Part shown: in pieces, positions 51,811-59,563 of the stretch
Numbering within the stretch: position 1 is the stretch's first letter
Layout: each line of letters begins with the position of its first letter
From: Acidimicrobiales bacterium
GTDB taxonomy: Bacteria > Actinomycetota > Acidimicrobiia > Acidimicrobiales > Aldehydirespiratoraceae
DNA length: 64,000 bases
Assembly: GCA_041394245.1 (NCBI GenBank)
Contig: JAWKIR010000004.1
Location: 450,879-514,878, forward strand
Direction: 5' to 3'
Made by a program: the position numbers and the translations under genes
The notes under the pieces: generated by a model
Seen by the model: only the letters and a program-made list of their open reading frames with translations
Database searches by the model: none
What the model was told of the DNA's origin: nothing

Positions 51811-52236
51811 TCAGTCGGGAGCGGAATCCTCGGTGTCGGGGAGCGCGTCGACCACACGATCGAGGCGTTGCACCAGGCCCTCGAGTTCGGCGCGGATCTC
51901 GGCCAGTTCGGGAGCGGCCGAGGGGGTGTGGTCGGGCGTGCCGGGAGATTCGCCGTGGCCGATCATGAGCCACGGCGGGCTGACCCCGAGAATTCCGGCG
52001 ATCGCGACGAGTTGATTGCTCCTCGGCGACGCCTCTCCCGACTCCCAGGTGGCAACGGTCTCGACATCGACGCCGACCTGTGCGCCGAACGTCTCCCGGT
52101 CGATCCCGGCCGCGACTCGAGCTTCCTCGATGCGTGAACCGACATCGGCATGCCCGTCGTCCAACTCGAGGTCGGCTTCGTCGGGGGAGGAGAAGAACTC
52201 TTCGAGGCTGGTCGGTGCGTGGGGTTCGGAGCTCAT
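51811..52236 (-). CDS. XRE family helix-turn-helix regulator
   Basis: This 141-aa protein has an acidic N-terminus, an XRE-type HTH (IEEARVAAGIDRETFGAQVG, then VDVETVATWESGEASPRSNQ) and a C-terminal helix (LAEIRAELEGLVQRLDRVVD) that may dimerise. The ATG at 52236 was chosen because the upstream extension overlaps the 54-aa gene's promoter. It is convergent with the dioxygenase and divergent from the small Cys-rich protein. Confidence 0.85.
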   Translation of the reverse strand: MSSEPHAPTSLEEFFSSPDEADLELDDGHADVGSRIEEARVAAGIDRETFGAQVGVDVETVATWESGEASPRSNQLVAIAGILGVSPPWLMIGHGESPGTPDHTPSAAPELAEIRAELEGLVQRLDRVVDALPDTEDSAPD

Positions 52237-52301
52237 CGGTTCCTTTGAATCGGCCCGATCGACCGTAGCGAGCCGGGGTCGCGATGGCACCGCAGCGGCG
52301 A

Positions 52302-52307
52302 TACCGT
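52302..52307 (+). promoter_or_regulatory. -10 box TACCGT, leaderless start
   Basis: TACCGT lies 7 nt before the ATG at 52315. Confidence 0.5.
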
Positions 52308-52314
52308 CGTCGAC

Positions 52315-52479
52315 ATGTGCCGTCGAATCACCTGTGCAACGTGTGGGAAGCCGTCGTGGGCGGGATGCGGCGCCCATGTCGAGCAGATTCTCGCCGATGT
52401 GGCGCCGGCCGACCGGTGCACGTGCGGTCCCGGCGAGCGCAAGCCACTGGGTCTGCTGCAGCGACTTCGTCGCCGGTAG
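52315..52479 (+). CDS. Small Cys-rich, probably zinc-binding protein (54 aa)
   Basis: The protein reads MCRRITCATCGKPSWAGCGA, then HVEQILADV and DRCTCGPGERKPLG. The CxxCGKPxWxGCGxHV...RCxC pattern is strongly conserved in small proteins I know from bacteria and fungi; cysteines and His suggest a zinc site. Its function is not established to my knowledge. It lies between a divergent XRE regulator and the thiolase, with its own leaderless promoter. Confidence 0.8.
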   Translation: MCRRITCATCGKPSWAGCGAHVEQILADVAPADRCTCGPGERKPLGLLQRLRRR

Positions 52480-52568
52480 CGCTGTTCGTTTCGCCGTCGA
52501 GGCCCCAATGGTGAGAGCCTTTCTCCGACGCGGCACAGCAACGTGCCGGCGGGGGAGAGGGCACGGCC

Positions 52569-53747
52569 ATGGGTGAAGCAGTCATCGTCTCGACGGCACG
52601 GACGCCGATCGGCACCGCGTTCAAGGGGTCGCTGGTCGACGTCGACGGGCTGGCGTTGGGGACGTCCGTGGTGCGCGAGATCGTGAGTCGTTCGGGGATG
52701 GACCCGGCACTGTTCGACGATGTGATCCTCGGCGAGTCCCTCTACGGCGGCGGCGACATCGCCCGCTATGCCGCGATCGAGGCCGGCCTCGAGGGCGTGC
52801 CCGGGTTGGCCCACAACCGTCACTGTGCATCGGGTCTCGCGGCGATCAGCACCGCGTCGGCTTCGATACGCGCCGGCATGGACCGCGCCGTCATCGCCGG
52901 TGGCGTGCATTCCACGTCGACCATGCCGACGTCGACCCGCCGGGTCCCGGGTACCGACGATTGGGAATCCTGGATGTCGCCCAGCCACGCCGAGCGCCCC
53001 GATGCGCCGGCGATGGACATGACGATCACCGTCGGCTGGAACGCCGCGACCGAGGCGGGTGTCACCCGCGAGCAGATGGACGCGTGGGCGTTGCGTTCCC
53101 ACGAGCGTGCCGTCGCGGCGATCGACGCCGGCGCGTTCGTCGAGGAGATCTACCCGGTCAACATCGTGGAGCGAGACGGAAGCACCCGGACCTTCTCCGT
53201 CGACGAGCACCCGCGTCGTTCGTCGAGCATGGAGAAGCTCGCCGCGCTCCCTCCGTTGCACCCCGAGATCGAGGGCTTCAGCATCACCGCCGGCAACTCC
53301 GCCGGTCTGAACGATGCGGCCGGCGCCGTCGTGGTTGTCGACGACTCGCTGCTCGCCTCCGAAGGTCTCGAGGCGCTGGCCGTCGTGCGGGGGTGGGCTT
53401 CCGTCGGCATCGCTCCCGAGCGAACCGGCCTCGCGCCGACGCTCGCGATTCCGAAGGCCCTCGACCGTGTCGGTCTGACCATCGACGACGTCGACCTCTG
53501 GGAGATCAACGAGGCGTTCGCCTCGATGTGTGTCGCAACCACACGCATCCTCGAGATCGACGAGGAGATCGTGAATGTTCTCGGGAGCGGGTGCAGTCTC
53601 GGTCACCCGATCGCGATGACCGGGTCTCGTATGGTGATCAGCCTCATCCACGAGCTGCGGCGTCGCGGCGGTGGCACCGGCGTTGCGGCCATGTGTGCCG
53701 GCGGTGGGATGGGTTCCGCGGTGGTCCTCGAGGTCCCGGCTCCCTAG
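52569..53747 (+). CDS. Acetyl-CoA acetyltransferase (thiolase)
   Basis: This 392-aa thiolase begins EAVIVSTARTPIGTAFKGSL. The acylated cysteine lies in NRHCASGLAAIS, the general-base residues in EINEAFASM and LGHPIAMTGSR, and the second cysteine in AAMCAGGGMGSAVV. It may perform the last thiolysis of side-chain or ring fragments from the adjacent catabolic cluster, or act in general beta-oxidation. Confidence 0.94.
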   Translation: MGEAVIVSTARTPIGTAFKGSLVDVDGLALGTSVVREIVSRSGMDPALFDDVILGESLYGGGDIARYAAIEAGLEGVPGLAHNRHCASGLAAISTASASIRAGMDRAVIAGGVHSTSTMPTSTRRVPGTDDWESWMSPSHAERPDAPAMDMTITVGWNAATEAGVTREQMDAWALRSHERAVAAIDAGAFVEEIYPVNIVERDGSTRTFSVDEHPRRSSSMEKLAALPPLHPEIEGFSITAGNSAGLNDAAGAVVVVDDSLLASEGLEALAVVRGWASVGIAPERTGLAPTLAIPKALDRVGLTIDDVDLWEINEAFASMCVATTRILEIDEEIVNVLGSGCSLGHPIAMTGSRMVISLIHELRRRGGGTGVAAMCAGGGMGSAVVLEVPAP

Positions 53748-53823
53748 CCGACGGCAGATGGCCGTGCTGCGGCGAGGTGGTGTCGCTCGATCCGAACGGG
53801 GGAGGGCCGGCCGAGGCTGATCG

Positions 53824-54687
53824 TCACCAGTCGACGACGGGATCCGGTGGGAAGATCTCGTCGCGTTCCGCGGCCAGACGGGCGCAGTCCCAGTCGGCGT
53901 CGACCCGTTGCCAGATCACCGGGTTGAGGGACGGATCGGGCACCTGCTCCCACTGGGCGGGCGTGATGAAGATCTCGTTGCTGGCACCGAGTACCAGCTG
54001 CTCGGACGAGTCGGTGATCGTGCCCACGAGACGGTCGGGGGACTCCTGGGTGACGTCGTACTCGAAGATCTCCCGCCGGGCGATGTAGAGGTCGCCCTCG
54101 ATGTCGTCGGTGATGCGGATGTGGGCGGTGACCCCGGGGAAGCCGTCGCCGTCGCTGTCGACGATCCGGGGGTCGTCGGGGTCGGTCGGCAGCGCGTCGT
54201 TGGCGGGATCGGCCAGATCGATGCCGATCGGTGTGGGGGTCGCGGGTCGGACGACGCGGAGCCGGCCATCGACCGACGAGACCTCGACCGGCGTGTCGAT
54301 CGGGATGATGGCGGAGGTCGCCTCGTCGGAGATCGACGTGTCGATGCCCTGGTCGTTCGCCATCTCGGCGTGGCAGAAGCGTTGGCGGTTCCAGAGCACG
54401 CCGTCGCGCAGTTCCAGATCGCTGAAGCCGGTCGAGATGATGAGGCTCTTGAACACGTCGTCCTCGTAGGCGACGGCATCGAAGTGGGCCCAACGCCCGA
54501 CGAGATCCTCTGCCCCGGCGGGCAGGATGTCGGCCGGCTCCGGCGCGACGCTGGTGGTCGACACGGGCGCGGCGGGAGCGGCCGTATCGCTGTCGTCGCT
54601 GCATCCGGACACGGCGAGGAGCAGCGCGGTGCCGACCACGAGAGGGCGCAGGCAACGGATCCGTTGAGAAGGGCAGGCGACGGTCAT
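53824..54687 (-). CDS. Lipoprotein of unknown function
   Basis: This protein of about 287 aa has a lipoprotein signal (PLVVGTALLLAVSGCSDD) and a short Ala/Pro/Thr linker. The mature domain is acidic and beta-rich, with LVGRWAHFDAVAYEDDVFKS and a calcium-like DSDGDGFPGV loop. I recognise no family. The start is uncertain between ATG 54687 and 54702; the longer frame to 54921 runs into the next gene. It converges with the thiolase. Confidence 0.65.
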   Translation of the reverse strand: MTVACPSQRIRCLRPLVVGTALLLAVSGCSDDSDTAAPAAPVSTTSVAPEPADILPAGAEDLVGRWAHFDAVAYEDDVFKSLIISTGFSDLELRDGVLWNRQRFCHAEMANDQGIDTSISDEATSAIIPIDTPVEVSSVDGRLRVVRPATPTPIGIDLADPANDALPTDPDDPRIVDSDGDGFPGVTAHIRITDDIEGDLYIARREIFEYDVTQESPDRLVGTITDSSEQLVLGASNEIFITPAQWEQVPDPSLNPVIWQRVDADWDCARLAAERDEIFPPDPVVDW

Positions 54688-54767
54688 CGGGGCAGAGGCC
54701 ATCACGACGCGTGCCCGGAGGCCAAGGCGAGGAGCGATCGTCGACCGCGTCGGCTCCGCCGGGAATC

Positions 54768-55436
54768 TCAGTTGTCGGGTTCCTCGCGGATCTCGTTGCG
54801 GGGCCCGCCGGACCACCAGACATCGATACGCGAACGGTGGTCGTCGGAACGGAACTCGACCTTCCAGCCGGGTGACTCCGGTTCGATCGTGACTTCGAAG
54901 TCCGTGTTCGCGTTCGCCCACAGCACGGTCACCCCGGTCGCCGAGAACGAGATGGCGGTCGACCCGCCGACGAGGTCGAACTGTTGGGTCTGGGCGGGAG
55001 CCGCTGGCGCAGTCGTGGTGGTCGCCGGCGGCTGTGTCGTGGTGGTGCTCGTCGACGGCGTGGTCGGTGCCGCGGGTGCCGAAGTGGTGGTGGTCGGCGT
55101 GGGCCCGCTCGACGGGGTGGGTGCAGTCGATGGTGTGGGTGCCGTCGACGGTGTCGGGGTGGTCGATGGTGTGGTCACGCCCGACGGCGAAAGGGGGACC
55201 GACGAGTCGATCGGCGCCCCGGGTGCGGTTGTCGTCGTGCTCGATTGCGCCGCGTCGACGTCTGCGCTCGACGCCAAGGTGTCCGCGGCGAGTTCATCGG
55301 CCACTGCGGCCGCGATCTCCCTCGCGGGAGCGGGATCGACGATCTCGTCGTCGACGACGGAGACTCCTGCCCACGCGACGGCCACCGCCGTGCAGGTGGC
55401 GAGGAGCCAGAGAGCCGTGAACCCGATCTGTTTCAT
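54768..55436 (-). CDS. Secreted Thr/Pro-rich protein with TCS-linked domain
   Basis: This 222-aa protein has an N-terminal export segment (IGFTALWLLATCTAVAVAWA), a long Thr/Pro/Ser-rich stalk (about residues 60-145) and a C-terminal beta-rich domain (TAISFSATGVTVLWANANTD, then KVEFRSDDHRSRIDVWW). The last domain resembles the three repeats in the protein at 57599-58813. It is divergent from the response regulator, with a direct-repeat box between them, so it is a likely target of that system. Confidence 0.75.
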   Translation of the reverse strand: MKQIGFTALWLLATCTAVAVAWAGVSVVDDEIVDPAPAREIAAAVADELAADTLASSADVDAAQSSTTTTAPGAPIDSSVPLSPSGVTTPSTTPTPSTAPTPSTAPTPSSGPTPTTTTSAPAAPTTPSTSTTTTQPPATTTTAPAAPAQTQQFDLVGGSTAISFSATGVTVLWANANTDFEVTIEPESPGWKVEFRSDDHRSRIDVWWSGGPRNEIREEPDN

Positions 55437-55481
55437 GGCTCCAGTGTCGTGGAGAGGCGGTCGGTCGCGGGTGAAGCGAAC

Positions 55482-55498
55482 CCTAAATGCTTCCTAAA
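55482..55498. promoter_or_regulatory. Direct-repeat box CCTAAA-N5-CCTAAA
   Basis: Two CCTAAA hexamers are 11 bp apart (55482-55487, 55493-55498), the typical spacing for OmpR-family response regulators. The box lies 27 bp upstream of the regulator's -10 box and 46 bp from the divergent secreted-protein start. Confidence 0.65.
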
Positions 55499-55524
55499 CG
55501 GCCCACGACTCCGACACCGTCACG

Positions 55525-55530
55525 TACCTT
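55525..55530 (+). promoter_or_regulatory. -10 box TACCTT, leaderless start
   Basis: TACCTT lies 6 nt before the response regulator ATG at 55537. Confidence 0.5.
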
Positions 55531-55536
55531 CATGCG

Positions 55537-56217
55537 ATGGCATCCGTGTTCGTCGTCGAGGATGAGTTCCAGATCCGTGAGCTCGCGGTGCGCGCACTCG
55601 CCGATGCCGGTCATGTCGTGCGGTCCGAGGCATCGGCGATGGCGGCGCTGCAGGGGATCGTCGACAGTGCGCCCGACGTGGTCGTCCTCGACCTCGGGTT
55701 GCCCGATCTCGACGGCGGCGACCTGCTCCGAATGATCCGCGCCGTGTCGGATGTGCCCGTGATCATCGCGACGGCCCGTGACGACGACGCCGAGATCGTC
55801 CGCCTGCTCGATGCCGGCGCCGACGAATACGTCGTCAAGCCGTACTCCGGCCCGCAACTGGAAGCGCGCGTGCGGGCCCTGCTGCGCCGCGTCGAATCGA
55901 GTGGCGCCTCGCGATCGTTGGAAGTGGGAGGGCTGCGCATCGACCTCCGCGGTCGCACGGTCGAGCTCGATGGTCAGACCCTCTCCTGCAACCGCAAGGA
56001 ATTCGACCTGCTCGCCTACCTGGCCGCCAATGAGGGTCGTGTCGTCTCTCGCGAGGAGCTGTTCGCGGAGGTATGGCGCGAGCCCTACGGAGGTGCCGAC
56101 AAGACCATCGATGTGCACCTGTCGTGGTTGCGGCGGAAGCTGGGTGAGTCGGCGCAGGCCCCCCGATACCTCCATACGGTGCGCGGGGTGGGTGTGAAGC
56201 TCGTCGACCCCGCATGA
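55537..56217 (+). CDS. OmpR-family response regulator
   Basis: This 226-aa regulator has a receiver domain with phospho-acceptor D52 in VVLDLGLPDLDG, acidic residues in VVEDEF and lysine in YVVKPYSG, followed by a winged-helix DNA-binding domain (SCNRKEFDLLAYLAANEGRV, LRRKLGESAQAPRYLHTVRG). Its ATG is followed by the kinase in an ATGA overlap. The direct-repeat boxes before it and after the kinase are its likely binding sites. Confidence 0.95.
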   Translation: MASVFVVEDEFQIRELAVRALADAGHVVRSEASAMAALQGIVDSAPDVVVLDLGLPDLDGGDLLRMIRAVSDVPVIIATARDDDAEIVRLLDAGADEYVVKPYSGPQLEARVRALLRRVESSGASRSLEVGGLRIDLRGRTVELDGQTLSCNRKEFDLLAYLAANEGRVVSREELFAEVWREPYGGADKTIDVHLSWLRRKLGESAQAPRYLHTVRGVGVKLVDPA

Positions 56218-57515
56218 GGCGCCGGCTGATCCTCGTCTTCGTGGCAGTGTCGACGCTCGTCGCCCTGGCCTTCGTCGTCCCGCTCGGGTTCCTCGTGGCC
56301 CGCACCGCCGAGGACCGGTCGTTGGACGGCGCTCGGGCCGACGCGGCGGCGATCGTTCCGGCGCTGGTCGCGGGAGCCACTCGGGACACGATCGAATCCG
56401 TGATGCTCTCGACCGATGCCGGGCGGCAGGGCCGACTCACCGTCGTCACCTCGCAGGGCTGGAACATCGGCCCCGATGTCGAGATGTCCGAACGAATGGA
56501 CGCGGCGCTGCGCGACGGCCTGTCGGCGATCGGGAGTACCGCGGGCGGTATCGAGGTCGTGTCCGCGGTGGCGACGGGGCCGGATCAGCTCTCGGTGATC
56601 CGGGTCTTCGTGCCCGATGCCCAGCGTCGGGAGGGGCAGTACCGGGCATGGGGCGCGTTGGCCGGCGTGGGTGGTCTGCTCGTCCTGATCTCGGTGGTCG
56701 TGGCCGATCGGCTGAGCCGCAGCGTGGTCCAGCCGACGCAGGACCTCGCGGCAGCAGCGCGGCGCCTCGGTGACGGCGATCTGGATTCGCGCGTCGACCC
56801 CGACGGGCCGGAGGAGCTCGTGGAGCTCGCCGACGTGTTCAATGCCCTCGGGAGCCGGGTGTCGGGAATGCTCGAGCGGGAGCGTGAGCTGGTGGCCGAG
56901 CTGTCCCACCGCCTCCGTACCCCGTTGACGAAGTTGCGGATGCGCCTGGATCAGGTCGACGACGCCGAGCTGGCCGCGCAGCTGGCGATCGACCTCGACG
57001 ATGTCACGGCAGTGGTGAACGACCTGATCCACGAAGCGAGAGGACTGATCGAGGCGTCGAGCGGCTGCGATGCCGCCGACGTGGTCACCCGGCGCGCCGA
57101 GTTCTGGCAGGTGCTGGCCGAGGATCAGGAGCGGCCGTGGCGTTTCGAGCCCGGCGGCGGCCCACTCCGGGTCCAGGTGCCCGAAGCCGAGCTCGCCGCC
57201 GCGATCGACGTCGTGCTCGAGAACGCGTTCTCGTACACCGACGAAGGGGTCGCGCTGTCCGTCGGTTTCGAGGCCGGCGACGAGACGGTGCGGATCTGGG
57301 TTGCCGACGCCGGCCCGGGGTTCAGCGAGGAATCTCTCGAACGCGGCACATCCGGATCGGGTTCCACCGGACTCGGCCTCGACATCGTCCGCCGCCTGGC
57401 CGACAAGGCCGATGGGTCGTTCGTGGTCGGCGCCGGCCGGCTGGGCGGCGCCGAGGTCATGCTGGTGCTCCCCCTCGACACCTCGCGGCCCCGCGAGCGC
57501 AGCTCGCGGTTTTAG
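56214..57515 (+). CDS. Membrane sensor histidine kinase
   Basis: This 433-aa kinase has a first TM helix (LILVFVAVSTLVALAFVVPL), an extracytoplasmic sensor of about 115 residues, a second TM (ALAGVGGLLVLISVVVADRL), HAMP (PTQDLAAAARRLGDGDLDSR), HisKA with H232 in AELSHRLRTPLTK, and a HATPase domain (DVVLENAFSYTDEG, VADAGPGFSEESL, GSTGLGLDIVRRLADKADGS). It is the partner of the preceding regulator. The stop codon lies inside the second direct-repeat box. Confidence 0.95.
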   Translation: MRRRLILVFVAVSTLVALAFVVPLGFLVARTAEDRSLDGARADAAAIVPALVAGATRDTIESVMLSTDAGRQGRLTVVTSQGWNIGPDVEMSERMDAALRDGLSAIGSTAGGIEVVSAVATGPDQLSVIRVFVPDAQRREGQYRAWGALAGVGGLLVLISVVVADRLSRSVVQPTQDLAAAARRLGDGDLDSRVDPDGPEELVELADVFNALGSRVSGMLERERELVAELSHRLRTPLTKLRMRLDQVDDAELAAQLAIDLDDVTAVVNDLIHEARGLIEASSGCDAADVVTRRAEFWQVLAEDQERPWRFEPGGGPLRVQVPEAELAAAIDVVLENAFSYTDEGVALSVGFEAGDETVRIWVADAGPGFSEESLERGTSGSGSTGLGLDIVRRLADKADGSFVVGAGRLGGAEVMLVLPLDTSRPRERSSRF

Positions 57516-57527
57516 GACTGTTCTAAG
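57511..57527. promoter_or_regulatory. Second regulator box TTTAGG-N5-TCTAAG
   Basis: On the other strand this reads CTTAGA-N5-CCTAAA, with the same 11-bp period as the 55482 box. It overlaps the kinase stop and lies 72 bp before the Ser-rich protein start. A 7-bp inverted repeat (57569-57592) follows. Confidence 0.5.
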
Positions 57528-57598
57528 CCGCGCAGAGGGACCGCTTATCACCGGCTCTCGCACGATGCCCTCAGTAGCCACAACAACTGAGGTCCATC

Positions 57599-58813
57599 AT
57601 GAAGTCCCTATTCCGCAACCTTCGCAACGGTGCGACAGCGGCAACCATCACCGTGGTCGTGCTCGCCGGCACCGCCTTCGCCCTGGCCTCGTCGCCGAGC
57701 GAGTCCGGTTCGTCGTCGTCGGTCGTCGCCTCGTCCGTCGCCCGGACGGCATCGACGCAGTCCGTCGCTCTCGAGGTCGGCGGCCAGCTCGCCATTCCCG
57801 TCGAGGACGCCGGCATGGTGACCGTGCAACGGGATGCCGCGACCCTGTCCGTCGTGTCGGCCGACGCAACGTCCGGCTGGCGGGCATCCGTCGAGGTGCC
57901 GGTCGGACGCGAAGTCGAAGTGACCTTCCGCTCCGGTGACCGACGTCTGGACCTCAATGTCGAGCTCGAGGACGGTCAGCTCCGGATCCGCGTGCGGGCC
58001 CGTGACGGTGCCGACGACGACCGCTCGTCCTCGTCCTCCTCGTCCTCCTCGTCGTCCTCCTCCTCCTCCTCCTCCTCCTCGTCGTCCTCGTCCTCGTCGT
58101 CGACCACGGTGCCGTCGGCGCCATCGACGACGTTGCCGGCGGCATCGCCGACGGCCGGCCCCGCCCGGACGGTCGACGTGCTCGATGCCGGCACTGCGAC
58201 CTTCGTGTTCGACGGCTCGCAGCTACTGATCACCGATGTCACCGCGAACGACGGCTGGTCGGTCAGCGTCGAGCGTTCGGTGGGTCGTGAGGTCGAGGCC
58301 TCCTGGCGCGGCGATGGTCGAGTCGATCTGAACCTCGAGCTCGAGGACGGTCAGATCCGCATCCGGATCCGCGATCGGCGCACCGACACCCGCACCGAGA
58401 CCTCCATCTCGACCGGGTCGTCATCGACGCCCTCGACTCCCTCGACCCCGTCGACGCCCTCGACTCCGGCGACCCCTTCGACCACGCCGACCGTACCCAC
58501 CACGAGTGTGCCCTCGTCGACCACTTCGACGACTGTGCCCGCACCGGTGGCCGGGCCGCCCCGCACGATCAGCGTGCTCGATGCGGGCAACGCGACCTTC
58601 GTGTTCGACGGCTCGCAGCTGGTGCTCACCAACGTGTCGGCCAACCCCGGCTGGTCGGTCAATGTCGAACGGAGCTCGGGTCGAGAGGTCGAGGCCACAT
58701 GGAGTGGCGATGACCGGGTCGATCTGAACCTCGAGCTGGAAGACGGTCAGATCCGCATCCGGATCCGCGATCGGCGCACCGACACCCGCACCGAGACCTA
58801 CGTCGCCGCCTGA
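57599..58813 (+). CDS. Secreted Ser-rich protein with three repeated domains
   Basis: This 404-aa protein has an N-terminal export segment (TAATITVVVLAGTAFALASS). Three homologous beta-rich domains follow at about residues 60-135, 190-265 and 320-395, each with GW, GREVEVTF or GREVEATW and a DLNLELEDGQIRIRIR end. The linkers are a run of about 30 serines and a Ser/Thr/Pro segment. Domains two and three are nearly identical in DNA, so they duplicated recently. The same domain ends the protein at 54768-55436. It probably forms a surface stalk. Confidence 0.8.
   Translation: MKSLFRNLRNGATAATITVVVLAGTAFALASSPSESGSSSSVVASSVARTASTQSVALEVGGQLAIPVEDAGMVTVQRDAATLSVVSADATSGWRASVEVPVGREVEVTFRSGDRRLDLNVELEDGQLRIRVRARDGADDDRSSSSSSSSSSSSSSSSSSSSSSSSSSTTVPSAPSTTLPAASPTAGPARTVDVLDAGTATFVFDGSQLLITDVTANDGWSVSVERSVGREVEASWRGDGRVDLNLELEDGQIRIRIRDRRTDTRTETSISTGSSSTPSTPSTPSTPSTPATPSTTPTVPTTSVPSSTTSTTVPAPVAGPPRTISVLDAGNATFVFDGSQLVLTNVSANPGWSVNVERSSGREVEATWSGDDRVDLNLELEDGQIRIRIRDRRTDTRTETYVAA
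58027..58105 (+). repeat. TCC/TCG triplet tract encoding poly-Ser
   Basis: An almost pure run of TCC and TCG codons encodes about 27 serines in a row within the Ser-rich protein. Such tracts can change length by slippage without breaking the frame. Confidence 0.8.
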
Positions 58814-58820
58814 GGCAACT

Positions 58821-58869
58821 GTCCGACGACCGGGACGACTCCTCCCATCGGAGGGTTCGTCCCGGTCGT
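58821..58869 (+). terminator. Long hairpin after the Ser-rich gene
   Basis: 58821-58835 pairs with 58854-58869 (15 bp with one bulged C), and an inner CTCC/GGAG stem extends it. It lies 7 bp after the Ser-rich gene stop and before the GDT1 gene. No T-tract follows. Confidence 0.6.
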
Positions 58870-58944
58870 CGTCGCGCCCGGCCCGTGTGGCGATTCGGCA
58901 GGGGTGACCGGCATGATGCGGACTCCTCCGACGAAAGCCCTGCC

Positions 58945-59511
58945 ATGGATGCGTTCCTGATCAGCGTCGGCGTCATCTTCGTCGCCGAGCTCGGCGACAA
59001 GAGCCAGCTGATGGCGATGACGTTCGCCACGCGCTATCCGGCCGCGACCATTCTCGCTGCCATCACCGCGGCCACGGCGCTGGTCCACCTGTTCAGTGTC
59101 CTCTTCGGTGCCGCAGTCGGTTCTGCGTTGCCCACCGATGCCATCTCCGTGGTCGCCGGTCTCGCCTTCCTCGGGTTCGCCGCCTGGACGTTGAAAGGCG
59201 ACAGCCTCGACGACGACGAGACGGCCCGTGCACACAGCGGTTCGAGGTCGGCGTTCGTCACCGTCGGGTCGGCGTTCTTCCTCGCCGAGCTCGGCGACAA
59301 GACCATGCTCGCCACGGTGACGCTGGCGACCGACAACGGCCTGGTCGGTACCTGGCTCGGCTCGACGCTCGGAATGGTCGCCGCCGACGCCCTCGCGATC
59401 GTGGTCGGCCATCAGCTCGGTGCGCGCCTGCCCGAGCGTGCGATCAAGATCGGCGCCGCGGTCGTCTTCGCGGTGCTCGGCGTTGCGTTGATAGCCGAGT
59501 CGTTCCGCTGA
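58945..59511 (+). CDS. GDT1/TMEM165 (UPF0016) family cation transporter
   Basis: This 188-aa membrane protein has six predicted TM helices and the two family motifs, AELGDKSQLMAM and AELGDKTMLATV. The family exports Mn2+ or Ca2+ (MneA, GDT1). The frame is open from 58885, but the ATG at 58945 fits the family start. I found no yybP-ykoY-type Mn riboswitch features upstream. Confidence 0.92.
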   Translation: MDAFLISVGVIFVAELGDKSQLMAMTFATRYPAATILAAITAATALVHLFSVLFGAAVGSALPTDAISVVAGLAFLGFAAWTLKGDSLDDDETARAHSGSRSAFVTVGSAFFLAELGDKTMLATVTLATDNGLVGTWLGSTLGMVAADALAIVVGHQLGARLPERAIKIGAAVVFAVLGVALIAESFR

Positions 59512-59549
59512 CCGGTCGCGCGCCGGGGCACGGTCGCCGGTCGGCGGTG

Positions 59550-59555
59550 TAGTTT
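59550..59555 (+). promoter_or_regulatory. -10 box TAGTTT, leaderless start
   Basis: TAGTTT lies 8 nt before the ATG at 59564. Confidence 0.5.
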
Positions 59556-59563
59556 CCGCGGCC

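Noticed and set aside
53908..55497. 529-aa plus-strand frame opposite two secreted proteins
   Set aside because: It is antisense to two frames with clear export signals and is only low-complexity sequence.
58870..58944. yybP-ykoY manganese riboswitch before the GDT1 gene
   Set aside because: The family context fits, but I could not find the conserved core; only a terminator-like hairpin of the previous gene is clear.
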